This document shows positions 34,299 to 42,794 of a stretch of 64,000 nt of DNA, in pieces. This stretch comes from VXYL01 sp965200375 (GTDB lineage: Bacteria > Pseudomonadota > Gammaproteobacteria > Pseudomonadales > Azotimanducaceae): NCBI GenBank assembly GCA_965200375.1, contig OZ241353.1, positions 2,232,001 to 2,296,000 of the forward strand, read 5' to 3'. Position numbers and translations under genes: made by a program. Positions within the stretch are counted from its first letter, which is position 1; every line of letters starts with the position of its first letter. The notes beneath the pieces were generated by a model. The model searched no databases. It was not told the origin of the DNA and worked only from the letters and a program-made list of their open reading frames with translations.

Positions 34299-37244
34299 TC
34301 AGTCAGTGCCCCCGCTCTCCCCTTCCCCCAGCCACAACTCCAGCTGCCTCGGCTGATCCACTTCCTTCGCATACGCCAGCCGCGCAAGGTCGTAGAGCGC
34401 CTCGAAGTCGTTGCTGGACGCGGCGGCCTCGCTCTGCAGCGCCACCTTCGTGAAGCGGTGCGACACCGGCAGCACTTCCAGCACCGCCTCGAACGCCCGG
34501 AACAGGCGCGGGTCCCGATCCATGCCGGTTTCGGCGAGCATGTCCCGCGCCGCCGCCAGCGAGCGGCTGCGGGAGATGGTGGCGGCGTGGTGCAGGGTGT
34601 CGACGAGGCCGCGGCCGCCGTCCACCGGGCCGAGGGCGCCCTTCGCCGCGCGGGTGGCGCTGTCCCACAGGCGGAAGTCGCCGCCGCGCTTCTCGCCGAG
34701 GCGCTTCGCCACCTGCGCGTCCATGTCCACGCCGACGGCGCGGGCCAGGCGCAGCGCTTCGTCGTAGGCGAAGACGGGCGCCTTGAAGGCGTCCCATGCC
34801 AGCACGAAGAACGCCGTGGGCGCGTCCAGGTCTTCGCTCGCCTTCTTGCGCGTCAGCTGCTCCAAGCGCCAGCGCTTCACCTCGCGGCGGGCGGCGTCCA
34901 GGGCGTCTTCCGGCGTTGCGGCGTAGGGGTCCCAGTCGTCCTCGAGCACGTCCTGCTGGCCGCGGCGCCTTGCGGCCGGGCGCTCCCTGGGCGTGCCGCG
35001 GGTGAGCGGCCAGTTGCGGGAGAACTCCTCCAGCGCCGGGCCGAAGCACGCGAGGTACAAGTCCACGCCGGCGATGCCCGCCCGTTGGAACTCCGCCACG
35101 CGGGTGCGCACGGCGTTGGCCACGCGGGGTTCCACGTCTTCCCAGTAGGCGACGGCATCGCGCGCTTCGGCGGCGCGTTCCGCCGGACGCGGGCGGCAGG
35201 CGAGGAAGACGGTGCTTTTCGCTGCGGCCTTGTTCTTGATGTGCAACCCTCCCTCCGACTCGGTATTGACAGGCCATGACGCGGTGATGACGAAGCCCGC
35301 CTCCATCAAGCCCTTGGCGAGCGCGTCCCAGGCGCCGGTGGCCTTGTGGGTGAACATCAGCGTCATGATGCCGTTGGCCTTGAGCACCCGCCGGCACTCG
35401 CGGAAGATGGCCGCCATGCGCTCGTGATAGTCGCGCCCGGCGAGTGCCCGCGCGCCCTTCTGGTCGGCGAAGCGCGCCGGGTTGGCCACCGCTTCGTTCT
35501 CCTTGTCCGTGAGCTGGCGGCGGAACAGCTCGGGGAAGACGTGCCCGGCGGTGCGCTTCAGCCAGACGTAGAAGAAATCCGAGAGCTCCGCGTACATCAC
35601 GTTGTCGTAGTAGGGCGGGTCCATCACCACCGCGTCGATGCTGCCGCTCTCGATGTGGTCCAGGCTGTCCGCGGATTTGCAGGTGATGGTGACGGGCGGC
35701 GGATTGTGTGGTTCTTCGGGAGCAAACAGGTCGGAGCGCTGGCCCTCAGGGTGGACGAGTTCGACGAGCTCTTTGATGCACTTTGCGGTCTTTTCGATGG
35801 CCCAGTCGTAGCCGACGCCCGTGACCAGCGGGGCCATTTCGGCGTAGGACCAGACGAAAGCGAAGTCATGCCGGTTGAAGATGTGCCGAATGCCCCTTCC
35901 CGTGTTCGTGTCCCAATAGCTGCATCTGTTGTTGTAGTCCAGCAACGTGTCCAGCGCGATCGCCAGATAGCCGTAGGCGGCCTTGCGCAACTCCGTGAGT
36001 TCGCCGGCGGCCCGGTCCGCTTCGAGCATCTCCCGATACACCTCCACGCTCGTGCCGTGGCAGAGGAGTTGGCGCGGCGAGAACAGGTCGCGCCACAGCG
36101 GCATGCCGTACTGAATCGGCCTATCGTCGTTGGTGTTCTCGGGGAACCGCTCGCTCGGCACCAGGTCGAACGCCTCCCACTCCGGCAGCTTCTCCGCAAG
36201 CGCCGCGTGAATCTCCGCGCTGTTGTCGTCCTCCGCCCGCGGCGCCCGATAGCCGCGAACCCACTTCTCCCGCTCGCGCCCGCTCTTCGTCTTCACCCGC
36301 GCGCGCTTCTTGTAGACCACGGCGTACAGCTGCTCGCCCATCCGCCTCGCCTGCGCCTGCGCCTTGATCTCGTCTCCGTCGATCTGCCGCCGGCAGTCGG
36401 GATAGGGACACAGCCCATCCCCTTTTGCCACCGTCCCCACCGACTGCCGCTCCGCCGTCTCGACAATCTCGAACCCGCACACCCGCCCCGCGCTCTCCGG
36501 CCCGCCGGCCAACTCCGGCAACAATCGAACGCCCTTGCCGCCCGGCGCCAAGCGCCAGTTCGGGGACAGCGGCACGAGGCCAGCGCAATAGGGGCAGGCG
36601 ATGGTGCGGGCGTAGAGGTACCCATCCGGCCGCGTGTTGTCTTCCGGCTCGTCCGGAAACGTGCCCGCCAGCCGCTCCCGCACTTCCGCCACAAGCCGTT
36701 CGCCCAGCTCTGCGAGCGCATCCCGCAACCGGTGACCGTGGGTTGCTGGCCACGCAACGGTCGCCATTTCGATCAACGCCGCCACGGCGTTCAAGTCGTT
36801 CGCCTGCGCCGACAACCCCAACCGAAGCGCCTCGAAGGCGACACTGCCGCCACCGGCCGTCGGATCAAGCACCGTCGGCGCATCGTCTTCACCCACCAAC
36901 CAGCCCCGGACCTCCTCGCCCGGCGGGTGCTTGAATGCCCGCCCGTACCCATACGCATCGGCCCCAAGACGCTCCCCCTTCCGCGTGGCCTCGGCAATCC
37001 GCGCCTTCGCCGCCAGAGGGTCGCCGTGGATGCCAATGGCGTGCAGAAACGCCTTCCGATCCGCGTCCAACGGCAACAGCGAAGCCAGCACCGCCGCCCG
37101 AGACGCCACCAGCGGCCGCCGCGCCCACCAGACGTGCAGCCGATTCGGCGCCGGAAACGGCGTCATCGGCGTCCGCTCCCGCAGGCTCTCGATGCCAATC
37201 TCGGCGATGGGTAGCCAGCGCTCAATCAGGCGGATGTCGGGCAT
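34299..37244 (-). CDS. DUF1156 DNA methylase, copy 2
   Basis: 981 residues from ATG 37244. Same protein as copy 1: SAM motif DPTAGGGS (127-134), Cys-rich ribbon (about 217-284), DPPY (542-545). Differences are confined to the start codon (ATG here, GTG in copy 1), one base at 34746, and the last residues (GESGGTD here). It is separated by only 38 bases from the end of the TIGR04255 cassette, convergent to it. Together with the DUF499 operon downstream of 46 kb and the helicase at 13-16 kb it completes a helicase-methylase-ATPase set. Why two intact copies are kept is unclear; recent duplication or gene conversion is the simplest view. Confidence 0.9.
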   Translation of the reverse strand: MPDIRLIERWLPIAEIGIESLRERTPMTPFPAPNRLHVWWARRPLVASRAAVLASLLPLDADRKAFLHAIGIHGDPLAAKARIAEATRKGERLGADAYGYGRAFKHPPGEEVRGWLVGEDDAPTVLDPTAGGGSVAFEALRLGLSAQANDLNAVAALIEMATVAWPATHGHRLRDALAELGERLVAEVRERLAGTFPDEPEDNTRPDGYLYARTIACPYCAGLVPLSPNWRLAPGGKGVRLLPELAGGPESAGRVCGFEIVETAERQSVGTVAKGDGLCPYPDCRRQIDGDEIKAQAQARRMGEQLYAVVYKKRARVKTKSGREREKWVRGYRAPRAEDDNSAEIHAALAEKLPEWEAFDLVPSERFPENTNDDRPIQYGMPLWRDLFSPRQLLCHGTSVEVYREMLEADRAAGELTELRKAAYGYLAIALDTLLDYNNRCSYWDTNTGRGIRHIFNRHDFAFVWSYAEMAPLVTGVGYDWAIEKTAKCIKELVELVHPEGQRSDLFAPEEPHNPPPVTITCKSADSLDHIESGSIDAVVMDPPYYDNVMYAELSDFFYVWLKRTAGHVFPELFRRQLTDKENEAVANPARFADQKGARALAGRDYHERMAAIFRECRRVLKANGIMTLMFTHKATGAWDALAKGLMEAGFVITASWPVNTESEGGLHIKNKAAAKSTVFLACRPRPAERAAEARDAVAYWEDVEPRVANAVRTRVAEFQRAGIAGVDLYLACFGPALEEFSRNWPLTRGTPRERPAARRRGQQDVLEDDWDPYAATPEDALDAARREVKRWRLEQLTRKKASEDLDAPTAFFVLAWDAFKAPVFAYDEALRLARAVGVDMDAQVAKRLGEKRGGDFRLWDSATRAAKGALGPVDGGRGLVDTLHHAATISRSRSLAAARDMLAETGMDRDPRLFRAFEAVLEVLPVSHRFTKVALQSEAAASSNDFEALYDLARLAYAKEVDQPRQLELWLGEGESGGTD
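34318..37235. repeat. Direct repeat A, copy 2 (2,918 bp)
   Basis: Partner of 19573-22490, same orientation, offset 14,745. The boundaries are sharp: just outside the repeat the two loci have different 3' tails and only partly similar promoter regions. Confidence 0.9.
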
Positions 37245-37332
37245 GCGGCCTCCTGTGCGTACCTATTTCCATGTATTATCAATGACTTACCAGAATATAG
37301 TGCCTCCACAATGCCACGGTGCGCGCCCCCCA

Positions 37333-37361
37333 TTGCACACTCCAAATACTGTATCTATAGT
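37333..37361 (+). promoter_or_regulatory. Sigma70-type promoter for the DUF5343-TIGR02391 pair
   Basis: TTGCAC-17-TATAGT, matching the promoter at 22566-22594 in hexamers, spacing and flanks (CATTGCACAC, TACTGTAT). It fires away from methylase copy 2 into DUF5343, about 55 bases before its ATG. Confidence 0.75.
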
Positions 37362-37418
37362 AAGGGGTTGGGCGAAGAGAACCGATTAGTCGCTAGCAGA
37401 GCCGAGAGAGGAGAGCGC

Positions 37419-38075
37419 ATGGCAACACGATACCCATACGTCACCGGAATAGCAGGGTTAGATGGAACGATAACGCACCTGCGGAGTTCTTTCCCCCAGA
37501 TCGTCGACTCTGCCGCGTTGAAGAAGCTCGGGTTCGCACCCAACAGCGAGAGCCGCGTTATCAACGTGTTGCGGTTCCTCAATATCCTCGGTGAGGACGG
37601 TGGTGGCACGGACGTCGCGAAAGAGACGTTCCTGCAGCACAATGACGCAGAGTTCCAGCAGCGGTTTGGCCAACTTGTGCAGTCGTCTTACGCTGCGTTG
37701 TTTGATCTGCATGGCGATAACGCTTGGAAGCAGTCGCTGGATAGCCTCATTCAGTTCTTCCGAACGACCGACAAAACGAGTGCGATCGTTGGTCGGCGGC
37801 AAGCCAATACCTTCTTGTGCCTGTCCCAACTTGCTGGTCATGACGCACCCACAGAAGGCAAGCAGAAGAGCACACCAAGCGCTGCTCCACGGAAGGAGCG
37901 CGGGAGCAAGAGGGCGGTCTCCGCATCCACTTCCGTAAGTGCGTTGACTCCCGAAAGAGCCAAGCCAAAGGTGGGTCTGACGGTGAGGATCGAAGTCAAC
38001 CTTCCTGCGGACGGCAGCCAAGAGACTTACGATCGGATATTCAAGAGCATCCGAGAGCACTTTATAGATGGCTGA
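37419..38075 (+). CDS. DUF5343 family protein
   Basis: 218 residues from ATG 37419 with a strong GAGAGGAGAG ribosome-binding site. The N-terminal half (YPYVTGIAGLDGTITHLRSSFP, ALKKLGFAPNSESRVINVLRFLNIL) fits DUF5343, a helical, winged-helix-like domain in uncharacterised proteins. A low-complexity Ser/Lys/Pro linker (about 145-185) leads to a short C-terminal strand region (GLTVRIEVNLPADGSQETYD). Overlaps the TIGR02391 gene by 8 bases. DUF5343 with TIGR02391 is a pairing seen in defence neighbourhoods; role unknown. Confidence 0.75.
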   Translation: MATRYPYVTGIAGLDGTITHLRSSFPQIVDSAALKKLGFAPNSESRVINVLRFLNILGEDGGGTDVAKETFLQHNDAEFQQRFGQLVQSSYAALFDLHGDNAWKQSLDSLIQFFRTTDKTSAIVGRRQANTFLCLSQLAGHDAPTEGKQKSTPSAAPRKERGSKRAVSASTSVSALTPERAKPKVGLTVRIEVNLPADGSQETYDRIFKSIREHFIDG

Positions 38076-38538
38076 CGAAGTCAGTCAATTCGAGATGATC
38101 GCCCGGAGGTCGCCAAGGTACAGCGAACGCCAAAGCGCCTCCCGGCAAGGTAGCCATCCGTTTGAACTCCGGAGCCTTCACCCGCGAGTGTCCGACGCAA
38201 CACGGCACCTGTTTGACGATGGCCACTACGCGCAGGCGACCTTCGAGGCATTCAAGCTCATCGAGCGAGAGGTCAAGACGATGGCAAGGTCGTCGAAGAG
38301 CGGCCAAGCGCTCATGATGTCAGCCTTCCAAGCGAAGGACCCGAAGGTCCGCCTCACTGAAATGAGCAACCGAAGCGAGGTCGATGAACAGGAAGGACTC
38401 AGGTTTCTGTTCGCTGGAGCCATGCTCGCAATACGAAATCCACGTGGGCATGAAGTAGGCGTTGACGAGTCGCTCGACGACTGCCTTGACCACCTTTCGC
38501 TCGCGTCGCTGCTGCTGCGGCGGCTAGACGCAGTTTGA
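38068..38538 (+). CDS. TIGR02391 (Ymh-like) family protein
   Basis: 156 residues. The signature runs from LHPRVSDATRHLFDDGHYAQA through EAFKLIEREVK to LFAGAMLAIRNPRGH, which is characteristic of TIGR02391, a small HEPN-like helical family. HEPN domains often carry an Rx4-6H ribonuclease motif; the segment RNPRGH (Arg, three residues, His by spacing) is close to that motif and could be the active site. If so, the DUF5343 partner may regulate or target an RNA-cleaving effector. Confidence 0.78.
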   Translation: MADEVSQFEMIARRSPRYSERQSASRQGSHPFELRSLHPRVSDATRHLFDDGHYAQATFEAFKLIEREVKTMARSSKSGQALMMSAFQAKDPKVRLTEMSNRSEVDEQEGLRFLFAGAMLAIRNPRGHEVGVDESLDDCLDHLSLASLLLRRLDAV

Positions 38539-38573
38539 AGCGTTGCAGCGTAAGGGACTCCAGCGTCGCGCGG

Positions 38574-40418
38574 TCACGCGGCGTTTTCACAACGCGCCAT
38601 CTCCCACCCGTGGAACACCACCGCCAAGCCGGTGAACTTCACCGTGGGATACGCCCGCCCCAACCGCTCGTCCGCCAAGTACCGTCGCAGCTGTTCCTCG
38701 GCCTCTTCCACCATCGCCTGCACCTTGTCCTCCCCAGCGTCCTCGCCGCGCTTGAGGTACTTGAGCTCGATCAAGTAGCCGTGCCGGAGCTCCGGGTACT
38801 GCGCCACGAGCGGTTCCAGCGTGATGTCCGCGAAGCCCTTGTTCAACTCGGGTTCCGTACGCATCAAAAAGTGCTGCGAGACGCCCAGATACGCGGCGAG
38901 GAAGCCTTGGATGACCTTCTCGCCGTCCAAGTAGTCGCGGATGCTGGTCTGCTTGGCGATGATGTCGCGGAGGAAGTCGAACACCGGGCGCCACTCGCCG
39001 TCGCCGGCCATGCGCCAGAGGGTGTCGGCCAGGGCCGCGAGATCAACGGAGAGCACGCCGACGTCGTCGTAGGCGTCGCGCAGGTGGCCGTAGAGCAATT
39101 GGCGCACCGTGTGGTTGGGGATGTGCAGGCGCGGTCGGCCGTCGTCGGTGTCGCAGATGGTCAGCAGGCCGAAGTAATGGAGCAGGGATAGGAAGTTGTC
39201 GCGTTGGTCAAGGCGTTCCAAGGGGAAGCTGGCTTGGATGCCCGCGTCTGCTTGGCCTTCGCCGACGATTTGGCGCAGCAGGTCGAAGTTACCGTTGAGG
39301 CGCACGTCGCTGGCGCTTTCCTCTGCCTCGCCGGAGTCCGACGCGCCAGAGGGAGCGGTGTCGCTTGCTTGCACGCGCCCCTGGCTGACGGTCAGCAGGT
39401 GGCGCAGCTTGCCGTAGTCGATGCGCACGTTCACGTCGATGAGGTCGTTCGGCATGGGCTTGTTGGGCATGGCTGCGTCTAGGAAGTAGAGCACCATGTC
39501 GGTGTTGTAGACGGACCCCTTCACGCCCTTGGCGAAGCGGTAGCCGTCGTACCACTCGCGCATCACGTCGAGGGCCACGTCCTCGTCCAAGCCGAGCGCT
39601 CCGGCTCTGCGGTAGGTCTGGAGCAGGCCGCGCACCTCCTCCTCGGTGAAGCCGAGCAGCGCGTTGAACTCCGGCAGCAGGCTGATGTTCTTGCCGATGT
39701 TGAAGCCGCTGGTCACGTCGTCCAAGGTGATGGGCGAAACGCCGGTGACGAACAGCCGTTCCAAACCGCCGCCGCTGCGTCCCGCACCGGCCTTCAAGGC
39801 GGCGAAGAAATTGCGGTAGAAGCCGCTGCCGTGGGTGAGTTCGTGGTAGGCGTTGGCACCGTGGTGGGCCAGGATGGTGTTGGCAAAGTTGTCGTACTCG
39901 TCGATGAGCACATAGAGCCGAATGTCATGCTCGGCGGCGTACCAAAACAGGCTGTGCAGCTTGGCCTCGGTGGAAGGCGCGGACGAGATGCGCTGCACTT
40001 CCTGTTGCGGGAACAGGGCCGAATGGCGCTCCATCGAGCGCCGGATCACCTCCCCGCTGTAGTACTCGAACTCCCGCTCCAACGTCTCCGGCGCGTCGCG
40101 CACCACCGAGAAATCGAAGCGCAGCGTCACGAAGCTGTGGCGGTTCTCGGTGGGGTTGCGGCCGATGTCCAAGGTGCCGAACACCTGTTCGAACTCGCTC
40201 GCCCACTTGCGGTCGTAGTAGTTCTCCAGCAGCGAGAGCCAGCAGGATTTGCCGAAGCGCCGGGGGCGGATCAGAAAGACGAAGCGCTCGTCTTCCAGCG
40301 GGCGGATGAAGCGCGTCTTGTCCACATAGAGGCGGCGTTCGAGGCGAATGGCGCGGAAGTCCGCCCAGCCGTAGGGGATGAGCGGGTACGCGGCGGATGT
40401 CGCTGTGCCGCTGGTCAT
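38574..40418 (-). CDS. AAA-ATPase-like/PD-(D/E)XK protein #2
   Basis: 614 residues from ATG 40418, which overlaps the AAA#3 stop by 4 bases. Same layout as #1 and #3: PLIPYGWADFRAIRLERR, LIRPRRFGKSCW P-loop, Walker B LYVLIDEYDNFANT, and C-terminal nuclease-like GFADITLEPLVA ... YLIELKYLKRGEDA. The variable parts lie around 120-170 and the Ser/Glu-rich insert after LLTVSQGR (about 365-390). Last gene of the DUF499 operon. Tandem, similar but not identical copies suggest either hetero-oligomers or diversification of target recognition. Confidence 0.87.
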   Translation of the reverse strand: MTSGTATSAAYPLIPYGWADFRAIRLERRLYVDKTRFIRPLEDERFVFLIRPRRFGKSCWLSLLENYYDRKWASEFEQVFGTLDIGRNPTENRHSFVTLRFDFSVVRDAPETLEREFEYYSGEVIRRSMERHSALFPQQEVQRISSAPSTEAKLHSLFWYAAEHDIRLYVLIDEYDNFANTILAHHGANAYHELTHGSGFYRNFFAALKAGAGRSGGGLERLFVTGVSPITLDDVTSGFNIGKNISLLPEFNALLGFTEEEVRGLLQTYRRAGALGLDEDVALDVMREWYDGYRFAKGVKGSVYNTDMVLYFLDAAMPNKPMPNDLIDVNVRIDYGKLRHLLTVSQGRVQASDTAPSGASDSGEAEESASDVRLNGNFDLLRQIVGEGQADAGIQASFPLERLDQRDNFLSLLHYFGLLTICDTDDGRPRLHIPNHTVRQLLYGHLRDAYDDVGVLSVDLAALADTLWRMAGDGEWRPVFDFLRDIIAKQTSIRDYLDGEKVIQGFLAAYLGVSQHFLMRTEPELNKGFADITLEPLVAQYPELRHGYLIELKYLKRGEDAGEDKVQAMVEEAEEQLRRYLADERLGRAYPTVKFTGLAVVFHGWEMARCENAA

Positions 40419-42238
40419 GGCGCCACCGCCTGGCAAGACACCATCTCCCAGCCGTGGAACACCACCGCCAAGCCGGTGAACTGCGCCGAAGGGTACGCCT
40501 GGGCCAGGCGGTCGTCCGCCAAGTAGCGCCGCAGCTGGTTGTGAGCGTCTTCAACCACGGCCTGCACCTTCGCCTTGCTCGCGTCTTCGCCGCGCTTGAG
40601 GTACTTGAGCTCGATCAAGTAGCCGTGCCGAAGTTCCGGGTGTTGCGCCGCGAGCGGTTCCAGCGAGATGTCCGCAAAGCCCTTGTTGAGTTCAGGTTCG
40701 GTCCGCATCAGGAAGTGCCGAGAGACGCCAAGATATGCCGCTAGGAGACCTTGGATGACCTTCTCGCCGTCCAAGTAGTCGCGGATGCTTGTCTGCTCGG
40801 CGATGGCGTCGCGCAGGAAGTCGAACACCGGCTGCCATTCGCCGTCGCGGGCCATTCGCCACACGGTGTCCGCCAGCGCCAGCACGTCCATGGAGAGCAC
40901 GCCCACGTCGTCGTAGGCATCGCGCAGGTGGCCGTAGAGCAGTTGGCGGACCGTCTGGTTGGGGATGTGCAGGCGCATGCGGCCGCCGAGGGCCTCGCGA
41001 ATGGTCAACAGGCCGAAGTAGTGCAGCAACGAGAGAAAGTTGTCGCGCTGTCCCAAGCGTTCCAAGGGAAAGCTCGCTTGTATCTCGGCGTCCGCCTGGC
41101 CTTCGCCCACCACTCGTCGGAGCACGTCGAAGTTGCCGTTGAGCTGTCGTGCGGCACCGGCCTTCTCGGTCACGCGAGCGGCACTGCGCCGCGCGTTGTT
41201 CGCCTGCGCTTGGCCGCGGCTGACGGTGAGCAGATGGCGCAGCTTGCCGTAGTCGATGCGCACGTTCACGTCGATGAGATCGTCCGGCATGGGCTTGTTC
41301 GGCACGGCGGCGTCAAGGAAGTAGAGCACCATGTCCGTGTTGTACACGGTCTCCTCGGTGCGCTTGGCGAAGCGGTAGCCGTCGTACCACTCGCGCATCG
41401 TGTCGAGCGCCACGTCTTCGTCCAAGCTGAGCACATGTGCCTTCCGGTAGACCTTAAGCAGGCCGCGCACCTCGGCCTCGGTGAAGCCGAGCATGGCATT
41501 GAACTCCGGCGCCAGGCTGATGTTCTTGCCGATGTTGAAGCCGCTGGTCACGTCGTCCAAGGCGATGGGCGAGACTCCGGTGATGAACAGCCGTTCGAGG
41601 CCGCCGCCGCTGCGCCCCGCGCCGCCCTTCAAGGCGGCGAAGAAATTGCGGTAGAAGCCGCTGCCGTGGGTCAGTTCGTGGTAGGCGTCGGCACCGTGGT
41701 GGGCCAGGATCGTGTTGGCGAAGTTGTCGTACTCGTCAATGAGCAGATAGAGCCGAACGCCGCGTCTGCGCGCTTCCCTGAACAGCGCATTGAGCTTGCC
41801 GGATGCGGAAGGGTGATCCAGGACGCGAGCCACGGCATCGGCCGGGAAGAGATCCGGGTTGCGCTCCAGGGCTTCCTCGATCTCCAAGCGGCAGTAGTCC
41901 TCGAACTCCCGCTCCAACGTCTCCGGCGCATCGTGTACAACCGAGAAATCGAAGCGCAGCACCACGAAGCTGTGGCGGTTTTCGGTGGGTTCCTGGCCGA
42001 TGTGCGTGCCGCCGAACACCTGCTCGAACTCGCTTGCCCACTTGCGGTCGTAATAGTTCTCCAGCAGCGAAAGCCAGCAGGATTTGCCGAAGCGCCGGGG
42101 GCGGATCAGGAAGACGAAGCGCTCGTCTTCCAGCGGGCGGAGGAAGCGCGTCTTGTCCACGTACAGGCGGCCTTCGAGGCGCATGGCGCGGAAGTCCGCC
42201 CAGCCGTAGGGGATGAGGGGATAGTTGCGGGTGGGCAT
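40415..42238 (-). CDS. AAA-ATPase-like/PD-(D/E)XK protein #3
   Basis: 607 residues from ATG 42238, 6 bases after the small gene's stop. Shares the P-loop RPRRFGKS (about 46-53), Walker B LYLLIDEYDNFANT and the nuclease-type IELKYLK signature with #1 and #2. It lacks the extra N-terminal MTxxxATSAA residues found on the other two. The segment of about 110-160 (CRLEIEEALERNPDLFPADA) differs most, as in the other pairs. It is the first of two AAA genes in the DUF499 operon and corresponds in position to the AAA gene lost at the 30.9 kb scar. Confidence 0.87.
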   Translation of the reverse strand: MPTRNYPLIPYGWADFRAMRLEGRLYVDKTRFLRPLEDERFVFLIRPRRFGKSCWLSLLENYYDRKWASEFEQVFGGTHIGQEPTENRHSFVVLRFDFSVVHDAPETLEREFEDYCRLEIEEALERNPDLFPADAVARVLDHPSASGKLNALFREARRRGVRLYLLIDEYDNFANTILAHHGADAYHELTHGSGFYRNFFAALKGGAGRSGGGLERLFITGVSPIALDDVTSGFNIGKNISLAPEFNAMLGFTEAEVRGLLKVYRKAHVLSLDEDVALDTMREWYDGYRFAKRTEETVYNTDMVLYFLDAAVPNKPMPDDLIDVNVRIDYGKLRHLLTVSRGQAQANNARRSAARVTEKAGAARQLNGNFDVLRRVVGEGQADAEIQASFPLERLGQRDNFLSLLHYFGLLTIREALGGRMRLHIPNQTVRQLLYGHLRDAYDDVGVLSMDVLALADTVWRMARDGEWQPVFDFLRDAIAEQTSIRDYLDGEKVIQGLLAAYLGVSRHFLMRTEPELNKGFADISLEPLAAQHPELRHGYLIELKYLKRGEDASKAKVQAVVEDAHNQLRRYLADDRLAQAYPSAQFTGLAVVFHGWEMVSCQAVAP

Positions 42239-42244
42239 GGCCAG

Positions 42245-42757
42245 TTACTCCCCGAGCGCCCGTTCGCTCTTGCTCTTCGGTTCCGTCAGCAGCATCCGCA
42301 GCGCCGCCAGCACTCTGCGCGGGCGCTTGCGGTGCATGGCCATGCCGAGCCAGTAGGCGGCTTCTTCCCGCTGCATGGCCTCGATGCCCTCCGCCACCGT
42401 GCGCATGTTCTCGCGGTTGCGCATCGGCGCCAGGCAGCGGAACAGCAGGCCGAGGGTCAGCGCCAGGTCTTCGCTGAGCGCGCGTCCGCTGGTCGCGCTC
42501 TTGCCTCGGCCGCCATTGCCGCTGCCCAGGCGAATTCCGGACTGCGCCAGCTTGCGCAGCACCCGGTGTTCCACCAGCTCCAGATTGCGGCCGCGCAAGC
42601 CTGCCACCCGCGTCGGCGCGGCCACTTGCGGCGTGGCGGGGCTCGGCAGTTGCCACACTTCGTACTCGGCCTGTCCGGGACGCCCAGCGCACACGCGCAA
42701 CTCGTAGCGCGGCGTGGCTGGCAGCAGCTTGGCCACGGATGCCCGCCGCACAGCCAT
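42245..42757 (-). CDS. Small helical protein encoded after DUF499
   Basis: 170 residues from ATG 42757, 37 bases after the DUF499 stop and 6 bases before AAA#3. N-terminal strand-like part (RYELRVCAGRPGQAEYEVW, VAGLRGRNLELVEHRVL), then helical segments ALSEDLALTLGLLFRCLAPM and MQREEAAYWLGMAM, and RVLAALRMLL at the end. It resembles short proteins I have seen beside DUF499 (possibly those called DUF7680), but I am not certain. DUF499 loci often also carry a DUF3780 gene; none is found here, so this protein may fill that place. Confidence 0.65.
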   Translation of the reverse strand: MAVRRASVAKLLPATPRYELRVCAGRPGQAEYEVWQLPSPATPQVAAPTRVAGLRGRNLELVEHRVLRKLAQSGIRLGSGNGGRGKSATSGRALSEDLALTLGLLFRCLAPMRNRENMRTVAEGIEAMQREEAAYWLGMAMHRKRPRRVLAALRMLLTEPKSKSERALGE

Positions 42758-42794
42758 CACGCCTTCCCCCCAGATTCCTTGAGTGGCATTGGCC

